In this document: positions 56,526 through 64,000 of the stretch, in pieces | Position numbering within the stretch: position 1 is the stretch's first letter | Layout: every line of letters starts with the position of its first letter | DNA from: an uncultured Clostridia bacterium | GTDB lineage: Bacteria > Bacillota > Clostridia > Christensenellales > UBA1242 | Assembly (NCBI GenBank): GCA_944380265.1 | Contig: CALWGY010000003.1 | Location: forward strand, 62,001 to 126,000 | Direction: 5' to 3' | Length of the DNA stretch: 64,000 bases | Notes under the pieces: model-generated | The model's database searches: none | Seen by the model: the letters and a program-made list of their open reading frames with translations, nothing else | What the model was told of the DNA's origin: nothing | Program-made: the position numbers and the translations under genes

Positions 56526-56587
56526 GTTTAACTTAAAACTTTTTATGTTGAAACATTTTTACATTTAATATTTATAACATTAATTTG

Positions 56588-58033
56588 TTATTTTATTGGG
56601 TTTAAAATGTTTTTTAGTGTTATGGTTTTAACTTTTGTTACAGCATCAAATGTGCTCATAACACCTTCTGTTCCAATTCCGGAAAATTTGTAACCGCCAA
56701 AAGGCATTTCAAAACTGCGGTGGAAACTTGCACCATTAATAACAGTTCCGCCACATTCAAGTTGTTTAACAACATTGAAAGCGGTTGTTATGTTTTTTGT
56801 GAAAACGCAACCACTCAAACCAAATTTTGAAGAGTTTGCAATTTTTATTGCTTCGCTCACAGTTTTGAATGGGATAACCGAAACAACTGGTCCAAAAATT
56901 TCTTCATCGGTTGCAACATCGGCAGTTGCAGGAATGTTTGTTATTAATGTTGGATAAATTGTTGCACGTTTTCTTTGTCCGCCCAAAACAAGTTTTCCGC
57001 CTTGTTCAACAACTTTTTTAATTTGATTTTCAACTTTAATTGCTGCGGCTTCGGTTACTAGGCAACTAATGTCGGTTCCGTTTTTAAGTGGGTCACCAAC
57101 TTTTAGTTTGTTAAGCCTTGCAACTGCTTTTTCAACAAATTCATCCAAAACAGTTTCCTGAACCAAAAATCTTTTTGAAGCACAACAAACTTGTCCGTTG
57201 TTGTACATTCTGCCCCAAATCATTTCTTCCACAGCAAGATCGATGTCGGCATCTTCAAGCACAATGAATGCATCGTTTCCGCCAAGTTCAAGGGCGGTGT
57301 GTGCAAGGTTTTGTGCTGCGTTTAAGTAAGTTAAAATTCCAACAGCGGTGCTACCTGTGAAAGTTATGTTGTTAACAAGTGGGTGTGTTGCAAGGGCGTT
57401 TCCTGTTTTAGGACCATCACCAGTTACAACACTAACAACTTCTTTTGGAATGCCTGCTTTTAACAACAGTTCCACAAGTTTAATAAGTGTTAGTGGGTTT
57501 TGGTGTGGTGGTTTAACAACAACAGCATTTCCTGCAAGCAATGCAGGTGCAACTTTTTGGTCGAACAAGTCGCAAGGGAAGTTGAAAGGAATTATGCATG
57601 CAACCACGCCAACTGGTTCTCTAAGTGTTAGTTGCAAAGTTTTTTCTTGTCCTGCTTCTGTTCCAAAAGGAATAACGTTTCCGTAAAGGTGTTTTGCTTT
57701 TTCAATAAAGCCTTCAAATCCAATTCTAACATTGCCAATTTCGGCATGTGCTTGGCTTAATGGTTTTCCTGTTTCGATTGACAAAGTTAATGCCAAGTCT
57801 TTTTCGTTTTCATCAACCAAATCTAAAAATTTCTTTAAAATTTCAACTTTTTTGGTTAATGGAACATCTTTCCAAGTTAAATATCCTTTGTGTGCAGTTT
57901 TAACAGCCAAATCAACATCTTTTTTTGAAGCGTTTGGAACTGTGTCGTAAACTTTTCCGGTGTAAGGATTAACAATGTTTAATGTTTGTTTGTCGGAAGA
58001 ATCAAGATATTTTCCGTTAATAATCATTTTCAT
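56588..58033 (-). CDS. NAD(P)-dependent aldehyde dehydrogenase
   Basis: A 481-residue ALDH-superfamily enzyme oxidising an aldehyde to an acid. FNFPCDLF (near 148) lies in the cofactor-binding domain, with FTGSTAVG near 225, the catalytic Glu in ALELGGND (about 250) and the nucleophile Cys in NNGQVCCASKR (Cys283 or 284). The overall pattern is closest to glyceraldehyde-3-phosphate (non-phosphorylating), lactaldehyde or succinate-semialdehyde types; the substrate is not fixed. It starts at ATG 58033 after AAGGAG, 12 bases downstream of the FIST gene on the same strand. Confidence 0.92.
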   Translation of the reverse strand: MKMIINGKYLDSSDKQTLNIVNPYTGKVYDTVPNASKKDVDLAVKTAHKGYLTWKDVPLTKKVEILKKFLDLVDENEKDLALTLSIETGKPLSQAHAEIGNVRIGFEGFIEKAKHLYGNVIPFGTEAGQEKTLQLTLREPVGVVACIIPFNFPCDLFDQKVAPALLAGNAVVVKPPHQNPLTLIKLVELLLKAGIPKEVVSVVTGDGPKTGNALATHPLVNNITFTGSTAVGILTYLNAAQNLAHTALELGGNDAFIVLEDADIDLAVEEMIWGRMYNNGQVCCASKRFLVQETVLDEFVEKAVARLNKLKVGDPLKNGTDISCLVTEAAAIKVENQIKKVVEQGGKLVLGGQRKRATIYPTLITNIPATADVATDEEIFGPVVSVIPFKTVSEAIKIANSSKFGLSGCVFTKNITTAFNVVKQLECGGTVINGASFHRSFEMPFGGYKFSGIGTEGVMSTFDAVTKVKTITLKNILNPIK

Positions 58034-58045
58034 ATTGTGTTCTCC

Positions 58046-59212
58046 TTATTTTGCAAATGCTGTAAATGATAGCATTAATCCACCGCAAGTGTTACGTCCA
58101 TCTTTTTCATAGCCATATTCACCAAAAGTGAATTCTGTTATAAATGGTGTGTTTGGAACAACACGTTTAATTGCGTCATAAACTTCATTAATTCTTGCAT
58201 CAATGCCTGCACGTCTGCCACCGCAGTGAACCAAATGATAGAATGCAGCAGGTTTGCCCAAACGTTTGTTTAGTTCAACCAAAGTGGTTTCAACGCTTTT
58301 AATTAATTCATCAACGCTTGCTTCCATTCTAATAACGCAAGTGCCAGTTGCAAGTTTGTTACCAATGTTCATGCTAAAATCAGCATTGCCTGCCATTGGG
58401 TGACGAATTGCAATCAAATCGCCAAGTGGGTCCTTAACTCCAAGTGGGCTTGTTATTGTTGCAGAAAGCAAGTTTCCACCCATTAATTGTTTTGGATTCA
58501 TGCCACGCCATTTTGCATATTCTTTAAGGGCTGGCTTTCCGTTGATTTCAACCAAAGTGCGGTGCCCATCAACTTTTGTTATAATGCCCATATCTGTGGT
58601 TTCACGATATGCACCAGTAAACACGTTTGCAAAATCTTTGTTAGTGTAAATAAATGCAACAGCAACACCTTCTGGGAAAACTGTTGTGTTTGCAAACAAA
58701 CTCCAATTTCCTTCAATTGTGTTGTCGGCAGCAGAACCACCAAAGAAAGGAACACGGCCAACAACTTTTGAAATTCCTTTTAGGAAATATTCTTCTTCGG
58801 TTGGGCTTGCAGCCATGTACATAACTTGTGGAGCATAGTTAAATCCAGCATCTTTAAGTGCTTTTTTAGCAACAGCTTCACCCATTGCAACAGCACATTC
58901 ATCTGGTGATGATTTTTTAACACATGCAACACCAACTTCCAAGTCGTTGCCACAAACTGTTAAAATTCCAACAAATGGTGTGTTTCCGCCAACATATCCG
59001 TTTGGCAAAATCACTCCGGTAAACGACGTGTTTCCAATAATTGGGCAGTCGTAAACCTGTTTTAATCCTTCAATAACTTTTTTAACATTGTAGTCGCAAC
59101 TAACGTAAGCAAAAATTATTTTGGCAGTTGAACTGTGTCCTGCCATTTTTGCAGCTTCAATTCCTGCTTGAAGTGCGTTTTGGTTTGTACTAAAACCATT
59201 GTAAGCATTCAT
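58046..59212 (-). CDS. FIST-domain sensory protein
   Basis: A 388-residue protein made of FIST N (about 1-215) and FIST C (about 216-375) domains: AKIIFAYVSCDYNVKKVIEGLKQVYDCPIIGNTSFTGVI opens FIST_N and FGEYGYEKDGRNTCGGLMLSFTAF closes the C domain. FIST domains are thought to bind small ligands such as amino acids in signalling proteins; here no output domain is fused. The start ATG 59212 follows AGGGGG. It forms a two-gene operon with the aldehyde dehydrogenase and is divergent from the alcohol dehydrogenase. Confidence 0.85.
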   Translation of the reverse strand: MNAYNGFSTNQNALQAGIEAAKMAGHSSTAKIIFAYVSCDYNVKKVIEGLKQVYDCPIIGNTSFTGVILPNGYVGGNTPFVGILTVCGNDLEVGVACVKKSSPDECAVAMGEAVAKKALKDAGFNYAPQVMYMAASPTEEEYFLKGISKVVGRVPFFGGSAADNTIEGNWSLFANTTVFPEGVAVAFIYTNKDFANVFTGAYRETTDMGIITKVDGHRTLVEINGKPALKEYAKWRGMNPKQLMGGNLLSATITSPLGVKDPLGDLIAIRHPMAGNADFSMNIGNKLATGTCVIRMEASVDELIKSVETTLVELNKRLGKPAAFYHLVHCGGRRAGIDARINEVYDAIKRVVPNTPFITEFTFGEYGYEKDGRNTCGGLMLSFTAFAK

Positions 59213-59307
59213 TTTTTTATTTCCCCCTTTTAAATGAATTTCCATATTAAAAGTGTAACATTATAAATTTTTTTTAACAAACATTTTGTAATAACTTGGC
59301 AAATTTT

Positions 59308-59324
59308 GTAAATTAATATTTTAC
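59308..59324. promoter_or_regulatory. Possible operator in the FIST/ADH divergent region
   Basis: GTAAA and TTTAC arms around a seven-base A+T centre, within TTGTAAA...TTTACTAA. It resembles, but does not match, clostridial Rex sites. It lies midway between the divergent FIST and alcohol dehydrogenase genes. Confidence 0.25.
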
Positions 59325-59407
59325 TAATTTAGGCAAAAACTATATAATAATATTGTTAGTAAAAATTATTAAATTATTAAAATTTTATTAATGTGAGGAG
59401 AAAAAAA

Positions 59408-60562
59408 ATGGAAAGAGTTATTTTAAACGAAACTAGTTATTTTGGCTATGGTTCAATTAGTGAACTTAAAAACATTTTAAATTCTAGGGGCTACAAAAAA
59501 GTTTTGGCATTAACCGATGCTGAACTAATTAAGTTTGGAGTTTTTGAAAAAGTTGAAAATGTTTTAAAAGTTGCAAAAGTAAAATATATGGTGTTTTCAG
59601 AAATTCAAGCAAACCCAACTGTTGAAAATGTTAAAAATGCATTAAAAGCATTAAAGAAAAGCAAAGCAGATGTTTTGGTTGCTGTTGGTGGCGGAAGTGT
59701 TATTGACACAGCAAAAGCAGTTTCTGTTATTGCAACAAACCCAGATTTTAACGATGTTGTTAGCCTTGATGGAACAGCAAACACAAAACACAAAGGCATG
59801 CCATTAATTGCCTGCCCAACAACTGCTGGGACTGCTGCCGAAGTTACAATTAACTATGTTATAACTGACACAACTCGTGGTAAAAAAATGGTTTGCGTTG
59901 ACCCACACGACATACCAAGTGTTGCAATTGTTGATGCTTCACTTATGGAAACAATGCCAAAGGGCATAACCGCAAGCACCGGCATGGACGCATTAACTCA
60001 TGCACTTGAATGCTTAATAACAAAAGGTGCAACACAACTAAGCGACATGTTTGCTTTGGAAGCGGCAAAAACCATTTATAAATATCTTCCAATTGCTGTT
60101 AAAGATGGCAAAAACCGTGAAGCACGCGAAAAAATGGCTTATGCACAATATGTTGCAGGAATGGGATTTAGTAATGTTGGATTAGGTATTGTTCACTCAA
60201 TGGCACACCCATTAGGTGGCAGATTTAACATTGCGCACGGTCTTGCAAATGCAATGATTTTGCCAACAGTTTTAAAATATAACATGGAAAGCCCATCACT
60301 TCCAAAATATAGATTGATGGCACAAATTTTTGGAGTTAAAACAGAAGGATTGACTGATGAACAATGTGCTAAAAAAGCAATTGCTTGTGTTGAAAAATTG
60401 AAAAAAGAAGTTGGCATTCCAGAAAAATTGAGTGAACTAGGAATCACCGAAAAAGATTTGGACGTTTTGTCGGTTGATGCATACAACGATGTTTGCACAG
60501 GTGGAAACCCACGTGAAACAAGTGTTGCCGACATTAAAAAACTTTACAAGAAAATTCTGTAA
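59408..60562 (+). CDS. Iron-containing alcohol dehydrogenase
   Basis: A 384-residue group III (FucO/DhaT-like) alcohol dehydrogenase from ATG 59408, with GAGGAG upstream. The NAD site is VGGGSVIDTAKA near 94-105. Metal ligands are Asp and His in GMDALTHALE (about 194 and 198), His in VHSMAHPLGG (about 262) and His in IAHGLANAM (about 276). It interconverts an aldehyde and an alcohol using NAD(P)H. With the divergent FIST-ALDH unit it suggests a shared aldehyde metabolite oxidised by one enzyme and reduced by the other. Confidence 0.93.
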   Translation: MERVILNETSYFGYGSISELKNILNSRGYKKVLALTDAELIKFGVFEKVENVLKVAKVKYMVFSEIQANPTVENVKNALKALKKSKADVLVAVGGGSVIDTAKAVSVIATNPDFNDVVSLDGTANTKHKGMPLIACPTTAGTAAEVTINYVITDTTRGKKMVCVDPHDIPSVAIVDASLMETMPKGITASTGMDALTHALECLITKGATQLSDMFALEAAKTIYKYLPIAVKDGKNREAREKMAYAQYVAGMGFSNVGLGIVHSMAHPLGGRFNIAHGLANAMILPTVLKYNMESPSLPKYRLMAQIFGVKTEGLTDEQCAKKAIACVEKLKKEVGIPEKLSELGITEKDLDVLSVDAYNDVCTGGNPRETSVADIKKLYKKIL

Positions 60563-60694
60563 TTTAAAAATTGAAGAACCAAAAAATTGAAAAATTATAA
60601 ATGTTAATAATTTACTTATTGGTTTTTTAAATTAAAGTTAAAATACTTTAAAAAAAACAAAAAAGTTTTGCTTAAAACAACTTGAAAAATAAAT

Positions 60695-60726
60695 AAAAAA
60701 GAACGAAAATGAATTCGTTCTTTTTT
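60695..60726. terminator. Terminator right of the alcohol dehydrogenase gene
   Basis: AAAAAAGAACGAA-AATGAA-TTCGTTCTTTTTT, one base different from the terminator at 56492-56525. Also serves the converging gene at 60789. Confidence 0.88.
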
Positions 60727-60788
60727 TTGTTACTTAATTTTTTATAATTGTTTTATGTTTGGTTTTATTTAACAATTTTTATGTGTGT

Positions 60789-61217
60789 TTAGTTTTGTTC
60801 TTCGTTATTTGTTTTTTCGTTTTTTAAATTTTTACTGTCAGAGTTTTTATCGTTTAAATTTTCATTGCTGGTGTTTTTGTTGTGTTGTTTTTTCTTTGAT
60901 TTTTTTGTGTTTTGTGATGTAGGTGAAGGTTCTTCGGTTTTGTGTTCTTCATTAATTTTTGCATTTTTTGTTATGTTGTTAACACTTTCTGCATTTTGTT
61001 GTTTTAGTTTTTTAATTATTCCTTTATAGTAGGTTTTTTGCACCTTTTTTAACAACTTAATAATTTCTGGATTATATGCTCCAACAAAGGAAGTAAAAAC
61101 ATCGCCGTTGTTGTTTAACGAAATTGTTAATGCAGTGCAAACATCTTCTTCCACCAAAACTTCTTTGTTTTTTGTTATTTTAATATTAAGTTCGTTTAAG
61201 GTTTTATATTTTTCCAT
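60789..61217 (-). CDS. Hypothetical protein with low-complexity tail
   Basis: About 142 residues from ATG 61217 (AAAGGAAG upstream). Residues 1-85 are probably folded (ALTISLNNNGDVFTSFVGAYNPEIIKLLKKV). The rest is Lys/Asn/Glu/Ser-rich, low in complexity and likely disordered. No family recognised. It lies 52 bases downstream of ychF on the same strand and probably shares its transcript. Confidence 0.6.
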   Translation of the reverse strand: MEKYKTLNELNIKITKNKEVLVEEDVCTALTISLNNNGDVFTSFVGAYNPEIIKLLKKVQKTYYKGIIKKLKQQNAESVNNITKNAKINEEHKTEEPSPTSQNTKKSKKKQHNKNTSNENLNDKNSDSKNLKNEKTNNEEQN

Positions 61218-61269
61218 AACACAATCTTCCTTTAAAAACACAAATTTTATTTATGTTTAAATTTTGTTT

Positions 61270-62367
61270 TTAAACATTAAATTTAAACAAAATAACATCT
61301 CCATCTTTAACAACATAGTCTTTGCCTTCCATTCTAACTTTGCCTTTTTCTTTTGCTTTTAAAAAGTTTCCGGCTTCAACCAAGTCTTCATAACTAACAA
61401 TTTCTGCTTTAATAAAGCCACGTTCAAAATCGGTGTGGATTTTTCCAGCCGCTTTTGGTGCTTTTGTTCCTTTTGTTATTGTCCATGCTCTAACTTCTTT
61501 TTCGCCAGCAGTTAAGTAGCTAATAAGCCCCAACAAGTCGTAACTTGCAACAATTAATTTGCTAAGTCCGGTTTCTTTTAGTCCAAGTTCAGTTTTAAAA
61601 AGTTCAGCTTCTTCATCGGAAAGTGAACAAAGTTCTTCTTCAAATTTTGCACAAACAACCACAACTTTTGCGTTTTCTTTTTTTGCAAAATCTTTAACTT
61701 GTTTAACATATTCAATGCTGTCTTCATCTTGTGCAATTTGGTCATCGGAAATGTTTGCACAATAAATAACTGGTTTAGATGTTATTAAAAAGAAACTTTT
61801 AATTAGTTCTTTTTCTTCATCAGTTGCATTGTAACTTCTAACAGGCTTTTCGTTTTCTAACAAGTTTTGTAGTTTTTGAAGCAAATTAACTTCATCAATA
61901 ATTTCTTTGTTTCCAGTTTTGTAAAGTTTTTGTGATTTTTCTAGCCTTTTGTTAACCGCTTCTAGGTCCGACAAAATTAGTTCCAAATTAATTTCTTCAA
62001 TATCTCTAATTGGATTAACACTTCCATCAACATGGGTTATGTTTGGGTTGTCGAAACATCTAACAACATGAACAATTGCATCAACTTCTCTAATGTGGCT
62101 TAAAAATTTGTTTCCCAAACCTTCGCCTTTGCTTGCACCTTTAACAAGACCAGCAATGTCAACAAATTCAATAATTGCAGGTGTTATTTTTTTTGTGTTA
62201 TACATTTCGCCCAAAACTTCCAAACGATTGTCAGGAACCGCAACCACACCAACGTTTGGTTCAATGGTGCAAAAAGGATAGTTTTCGCTTGGAATACTGT
62301 TTTTTGTTATTGCATTAAAAAGTGTGCTTTTGCCAACGTTTGGCAATCCAACAACTCCTAGTTTCAT
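61270..62367 (-). CDS. ychF: Ribosome-binding ATPase YchF (Obg family)
   Basis: A conserved P-loop protein of 365 residues that binds ribosomes and prefers ATP. G1 is GLPNVGKST (7-15), G3 DIAGLVKGASKGEGLG (near 69-84) and the NxxE-type G4 is CANISD. The C-terminal TGS domain ends KDYVVKDGDVILFKFNV. It starts at ATG 62367 after GGAGAT. Confidence 0.97.
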   Translation of the reverse strand: MKLGVVGLPNVGKSTLFNAITKNSIPSENYPFCTIEPNVGVVAVPDNRLEVLGEMYNTKKITPAIIEFVDIAGLVKGASKGEGLGNKFLSHIREVDAIVHVVRCFDNPNITHVDGSVNPIRDIEEINLELILSDLEAVNKRLEKSQKLYKTGNKEIIDEVNLLQKLQNLLENEKPVRSYNATDEEKELIKSFFLITSKPVIYCANISDDQIAQDEDSIEYVKQVKDFAKKENAKVVVVCAKFEEELCSLSDEEAELFKTELGLKETGLSKLIVASYDLLGLISYLTAGEKEVRAWTITKGTKAPKAAGKIHTDFERGFIKAEIVSYEDLVEAGNFLKAKEKGKVRMEGKDYVVKDGDVILFKFNV

Positions 62368-62636
62368 GGTTATCTCCGTAAAAAATTATTTTGCTTTAAT
62401 AGTATATATTAAAAAATAAATAATTAAAAGTGAAAAACTAGAATTAATGGAACTAATTTGAAATATAATATTTTAAAATAAAAATATTTTTAGGAAAAAC
62501 AGATTTTATAAAAATAGATTTTGGCAGAATTAATTAAACAAAAAGATTTAATACTTTAAGTTTAACAATTTTTGTTTTATGAAACTTTTAAAAAATATTT
62601 TTTAGTTAATAATAAATTAAAAAGAGAAGTTGAATT

Positions 62637-63482
62637 ATGTCAATTTGGGTAATTATAATTTTAGGGCTGGTGCAAGGGGCAAGCGAATTTTTGCCTATTA
62701 GTTCAAGCGGACATCTTGTGCTGTTTTACAACATTTTTAAAGTTGAAGATAACACAATTTTGCTAAGTGTTATTTTGCATGTTGCCACACTTTTGGCTGT
62801 GTTGGTTTGTTATAGAAAACAAATTTTTGAACTTATAAAACACCCCTTTTGCGAAACTAACAAAAAGTTGATTGTGGCAACAATTCCCACAGTTATAATT
62901 GTGATAATATTAAAAAACTTGGTTGAACAAACATTTAGTGGCGATTTTATTATTGTTGGATTTATAATAACTGCAATTGTTTTGCTAATTTCACAAATGA
63001 TGGATAACAAGTCAAACAAACAACAAAATAATAACTTTGTGGCAGATGGTAACGTGTTTTTGACAGAACCATATAATATAACAAACTTAAATGTTTCCTA
63101 TAAACAGGCATTGTTAATTGGCACAGCACAAGGCATTGCAATTTTTCCGGGCATTTCCAGAAGTGGTTCAACCATTGCAACAAGTTTAATTGCAGGTGTT
63201 AAAAAACGTGTTGCGGCAGACTTTTCATTTTTATTGAGCATACCAATTATTATTGGAGGACTTTTGTTTGAAGTGTTGGAAGTTTGCATGGGAAATGCAG
63301 AACTAAACATTAACTTTTTAAGTTTGGGTGTGGGCTTTTTGTTTAGTTTTTTAAGTGGTTTGTTATGCATAAACTTAATGCTAAAATTTGTAAAAAAACA
63401 AAAGTTAACTTTGTTCAGTTTTTATTTGGTTTTGCTGTCTTTGTTTTTGGTGTTAAACAAGTTTGTTTTCCATTTGTTTTAA
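62637..63482 (+). CDS. uppP: Undecaprenyl-diphosphatase UppP (BacA)
   Basis: A membrane phosphatase that recycles undecaprenyl pyrophosphate for cell-wall synthesis and confers bacitracin tolerance. It has 281 residues, about eight membrane segments, and the active-site motifs GASEFLPISSSGH (about 14-27) and GISRSGSTIATSL (about 173-185). It starts at ATG 62637 after AAGAGA. Monocistronic, with a hairpin downstream. Confidence 0.95.
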   Translation: MSIWVIIILGLVQGASEFLPISSSGHLVLFYNIFKVEDNTILLSVILHVATLLAVLVCYRKQIFELIKHPFCETNKKLIVATIPTVIIVIILKNLVEQTFSGDFIIVGFIITAIVLLISQMMDNKSNKQQNNNFVADGNVFLTEPYNITNLNVSYKQALLIGTAQGIAIFPGISRSGSTIATSLIAGVKKRVAADFSFLLSIPIIIGGLLFEVLEVCMGNAELNINFLSLGVGFLFSFLSGLLCINLMLKFVKKQKLTLFSFYLVLLSLFLVLNKFVFHLF

Positions 63483-63492
63483 AGTGTGATTT

Positions 63493-63518
63493 AAAGTGCT
63501 TTTTAAATTGCACTTTTT
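63493..63518 (+). terminator. Terminator of uppP
   Basis: AAAGTGC / GCACTTT with an A+T loop and a TTTATTTTT tail, ten bases after the stop. Confidence 0.75.
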
Positions 63519-63595
63519 ATTTTTAAAAATTTAATTTGTGTGATATTATTTAACAGATAATGTATTTTTAAATATTTAATTGTAAGGAAGAATTT

Positions 63596-64000
63596 ATGAA
63601 TTTAAAAAATGAAGTTTTACAAGAACTAAAAAAATTTGATTTAACATATAATTTATCTGATTTTGAAAACTTGTTTGTGCTTAGTGTTGATGCAAAAAAT
63701 GGTGATGTTTGTTTGCCATGTTTTATGCTTGCAAAACAGTTTAAAACCGCGCCAAACATAATTGCTCAAAATTTGTGTGATGAAATTGCAAAGCAGGTTT
63801 CAAAAAATGGACTAATAGAAAAAGTGGAAGCGGTTAATGGTTACTTAAACATTTTTGCAAACAAGGAAATGGTTGCAAAAAAAATTGTTACTGAAATTTT
63901 AACTGAAAAACAAAACTTTGGAAAGTTTGATTTATACAAAGGCAAAACCGTTGTTCTAGATTATTCAAGTGTTAACCTTGCAAAATATATGCACATAGGG
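63596..64000 (+). CDS. argS: Arginyl-tRNA synthetase, N-terminal part
   Basis: The first 135 codons of a class I synthetase; the gene runs off the window. The N-terminal additional domain (about 1-120) specific to ArgRS is followed by LDYSSVNLAKYMHIG, where HIG starts the HIGH motif and S-NLAKYMHIG is diagnostic of ArgRS. It starts at ATG 63596 after AAGGAAG. No T-box precedes it. Confidence 0.93.
   Translation, partial: MNLKNEVLQELKKFDLTYNLSDFENLFVLSVDAKNGDVCLPCFMLAKQFKTAPNIIAQNLCDEIAKQVSKNGLIEKVEAVNGYLNIFANKEMVAKKIVTEILTEKQNFGKFDLYKGKTVVLDYSSVNLAKYMHIG

Noticed and set aside
60509-60520. Fourth parS-like site CCACGTGAAACA
   Set aside because: Only a 12-base half match without the left arm, inside the alcohol dehydrogenase coding sequence.
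63483-63595. Leader peptide or T-box before argS
   Set aside because: The spacer holds the uppP terminator and a promoter-like region only; no Arg-codon-rich ORF or T-box core.

Overview
The window is 64 kb of a strongly A+T-rich bacterial chromosome spanning its replication origin. The organism looks like a low-G+C Firmicute (Bacillota) of clostridial type, probably uncultured. The evidence is a dnaA/dnaN/recF/gyrBA neighbourhood, three canonical Firmicutes parS sites, a YyaC-family sporulation protein, a Cys-rich collagen-like surface protein, AAGGAGG-type ribosome binding sites and TTGACA/TATAAT promoters. TGA is a real stop codon here: it ends rnpA and the first gene of the flavoprotein pair, so the code is standard. 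I cannot name the genus.

Layout. From the left edge to about 34 kb most genes are on the minus strand; from recF (34.07 kb) onward most are on the plus strand, as expected for two replichores leaving an origin. The left arm holds rRNA methyltransferase rlmD, a ComEC-like hydrolase, tRNA-Gln(CTG), ybaK, the aspS-asnS synthetase pair, a kinase-fold protein, an acyl-ACP thioesterase, a membrane glycosyltransferase, an MFS transporter, an inositol-monophosphatase homologue, a MacB-type ABC transporter, two translationally coupled flavoproteins, a collagen-like protein, a NUDIX hydrolase, gyrA, gyrB and glmS. The origin block is recF-dnaA-[oriC]-dnaN-(GNAT)-rpmH-rnpA-yidD-yidC-jag-mnmE-(GNAT)-mnmG-(SPFH)-rsmG-parA-(ASCH)-parB. 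The right arm then has a CvpA-type protein, yyaC, ftsH, a FIST-aldehyde dehydrogenase unit divergent from an iron alcohol dehydrogenase, ychF, uppP and the start of argS.

The order at the origin is unusual. rpmH-rnpA-yidC-mnmEG-rsmG-parAB normally diverges from dnaA; here it follows dnaN on the same strand, and recF lies upstream of dnaA.

Two observations deserve most attention. (1) aspS is preceded by a complete candidate ribosome-mediated attenuator: promoter, Shine-Dalgarno, a 13-codon ORF MKKIIKIDDCNNF with tandem Asp and tandem Asn codons, mutually exclusive RNA pairings and a terminator. It lies upstream of the genes for aspartyl- and asparaginyl-tRNA synthetases. Firmicutes usually use T-boxes for this. 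(2) A dispersed intergenic element of about 145-165 bp occurs in five full copies (three in tandem beside gyrA) and two partial ones. Its primary sequence drifts, but at least five helices are kept by compensatory changes, so it appears to be selected as a folded RNA or single-stranded DNA. I do not recognise it. Other points include an isoleucine at the GyrA quinolone-resistance position (Ser83 in E. coli), a parS site covering the apparent start of rsmG, and a one-base frameshift at the start of the first gene.
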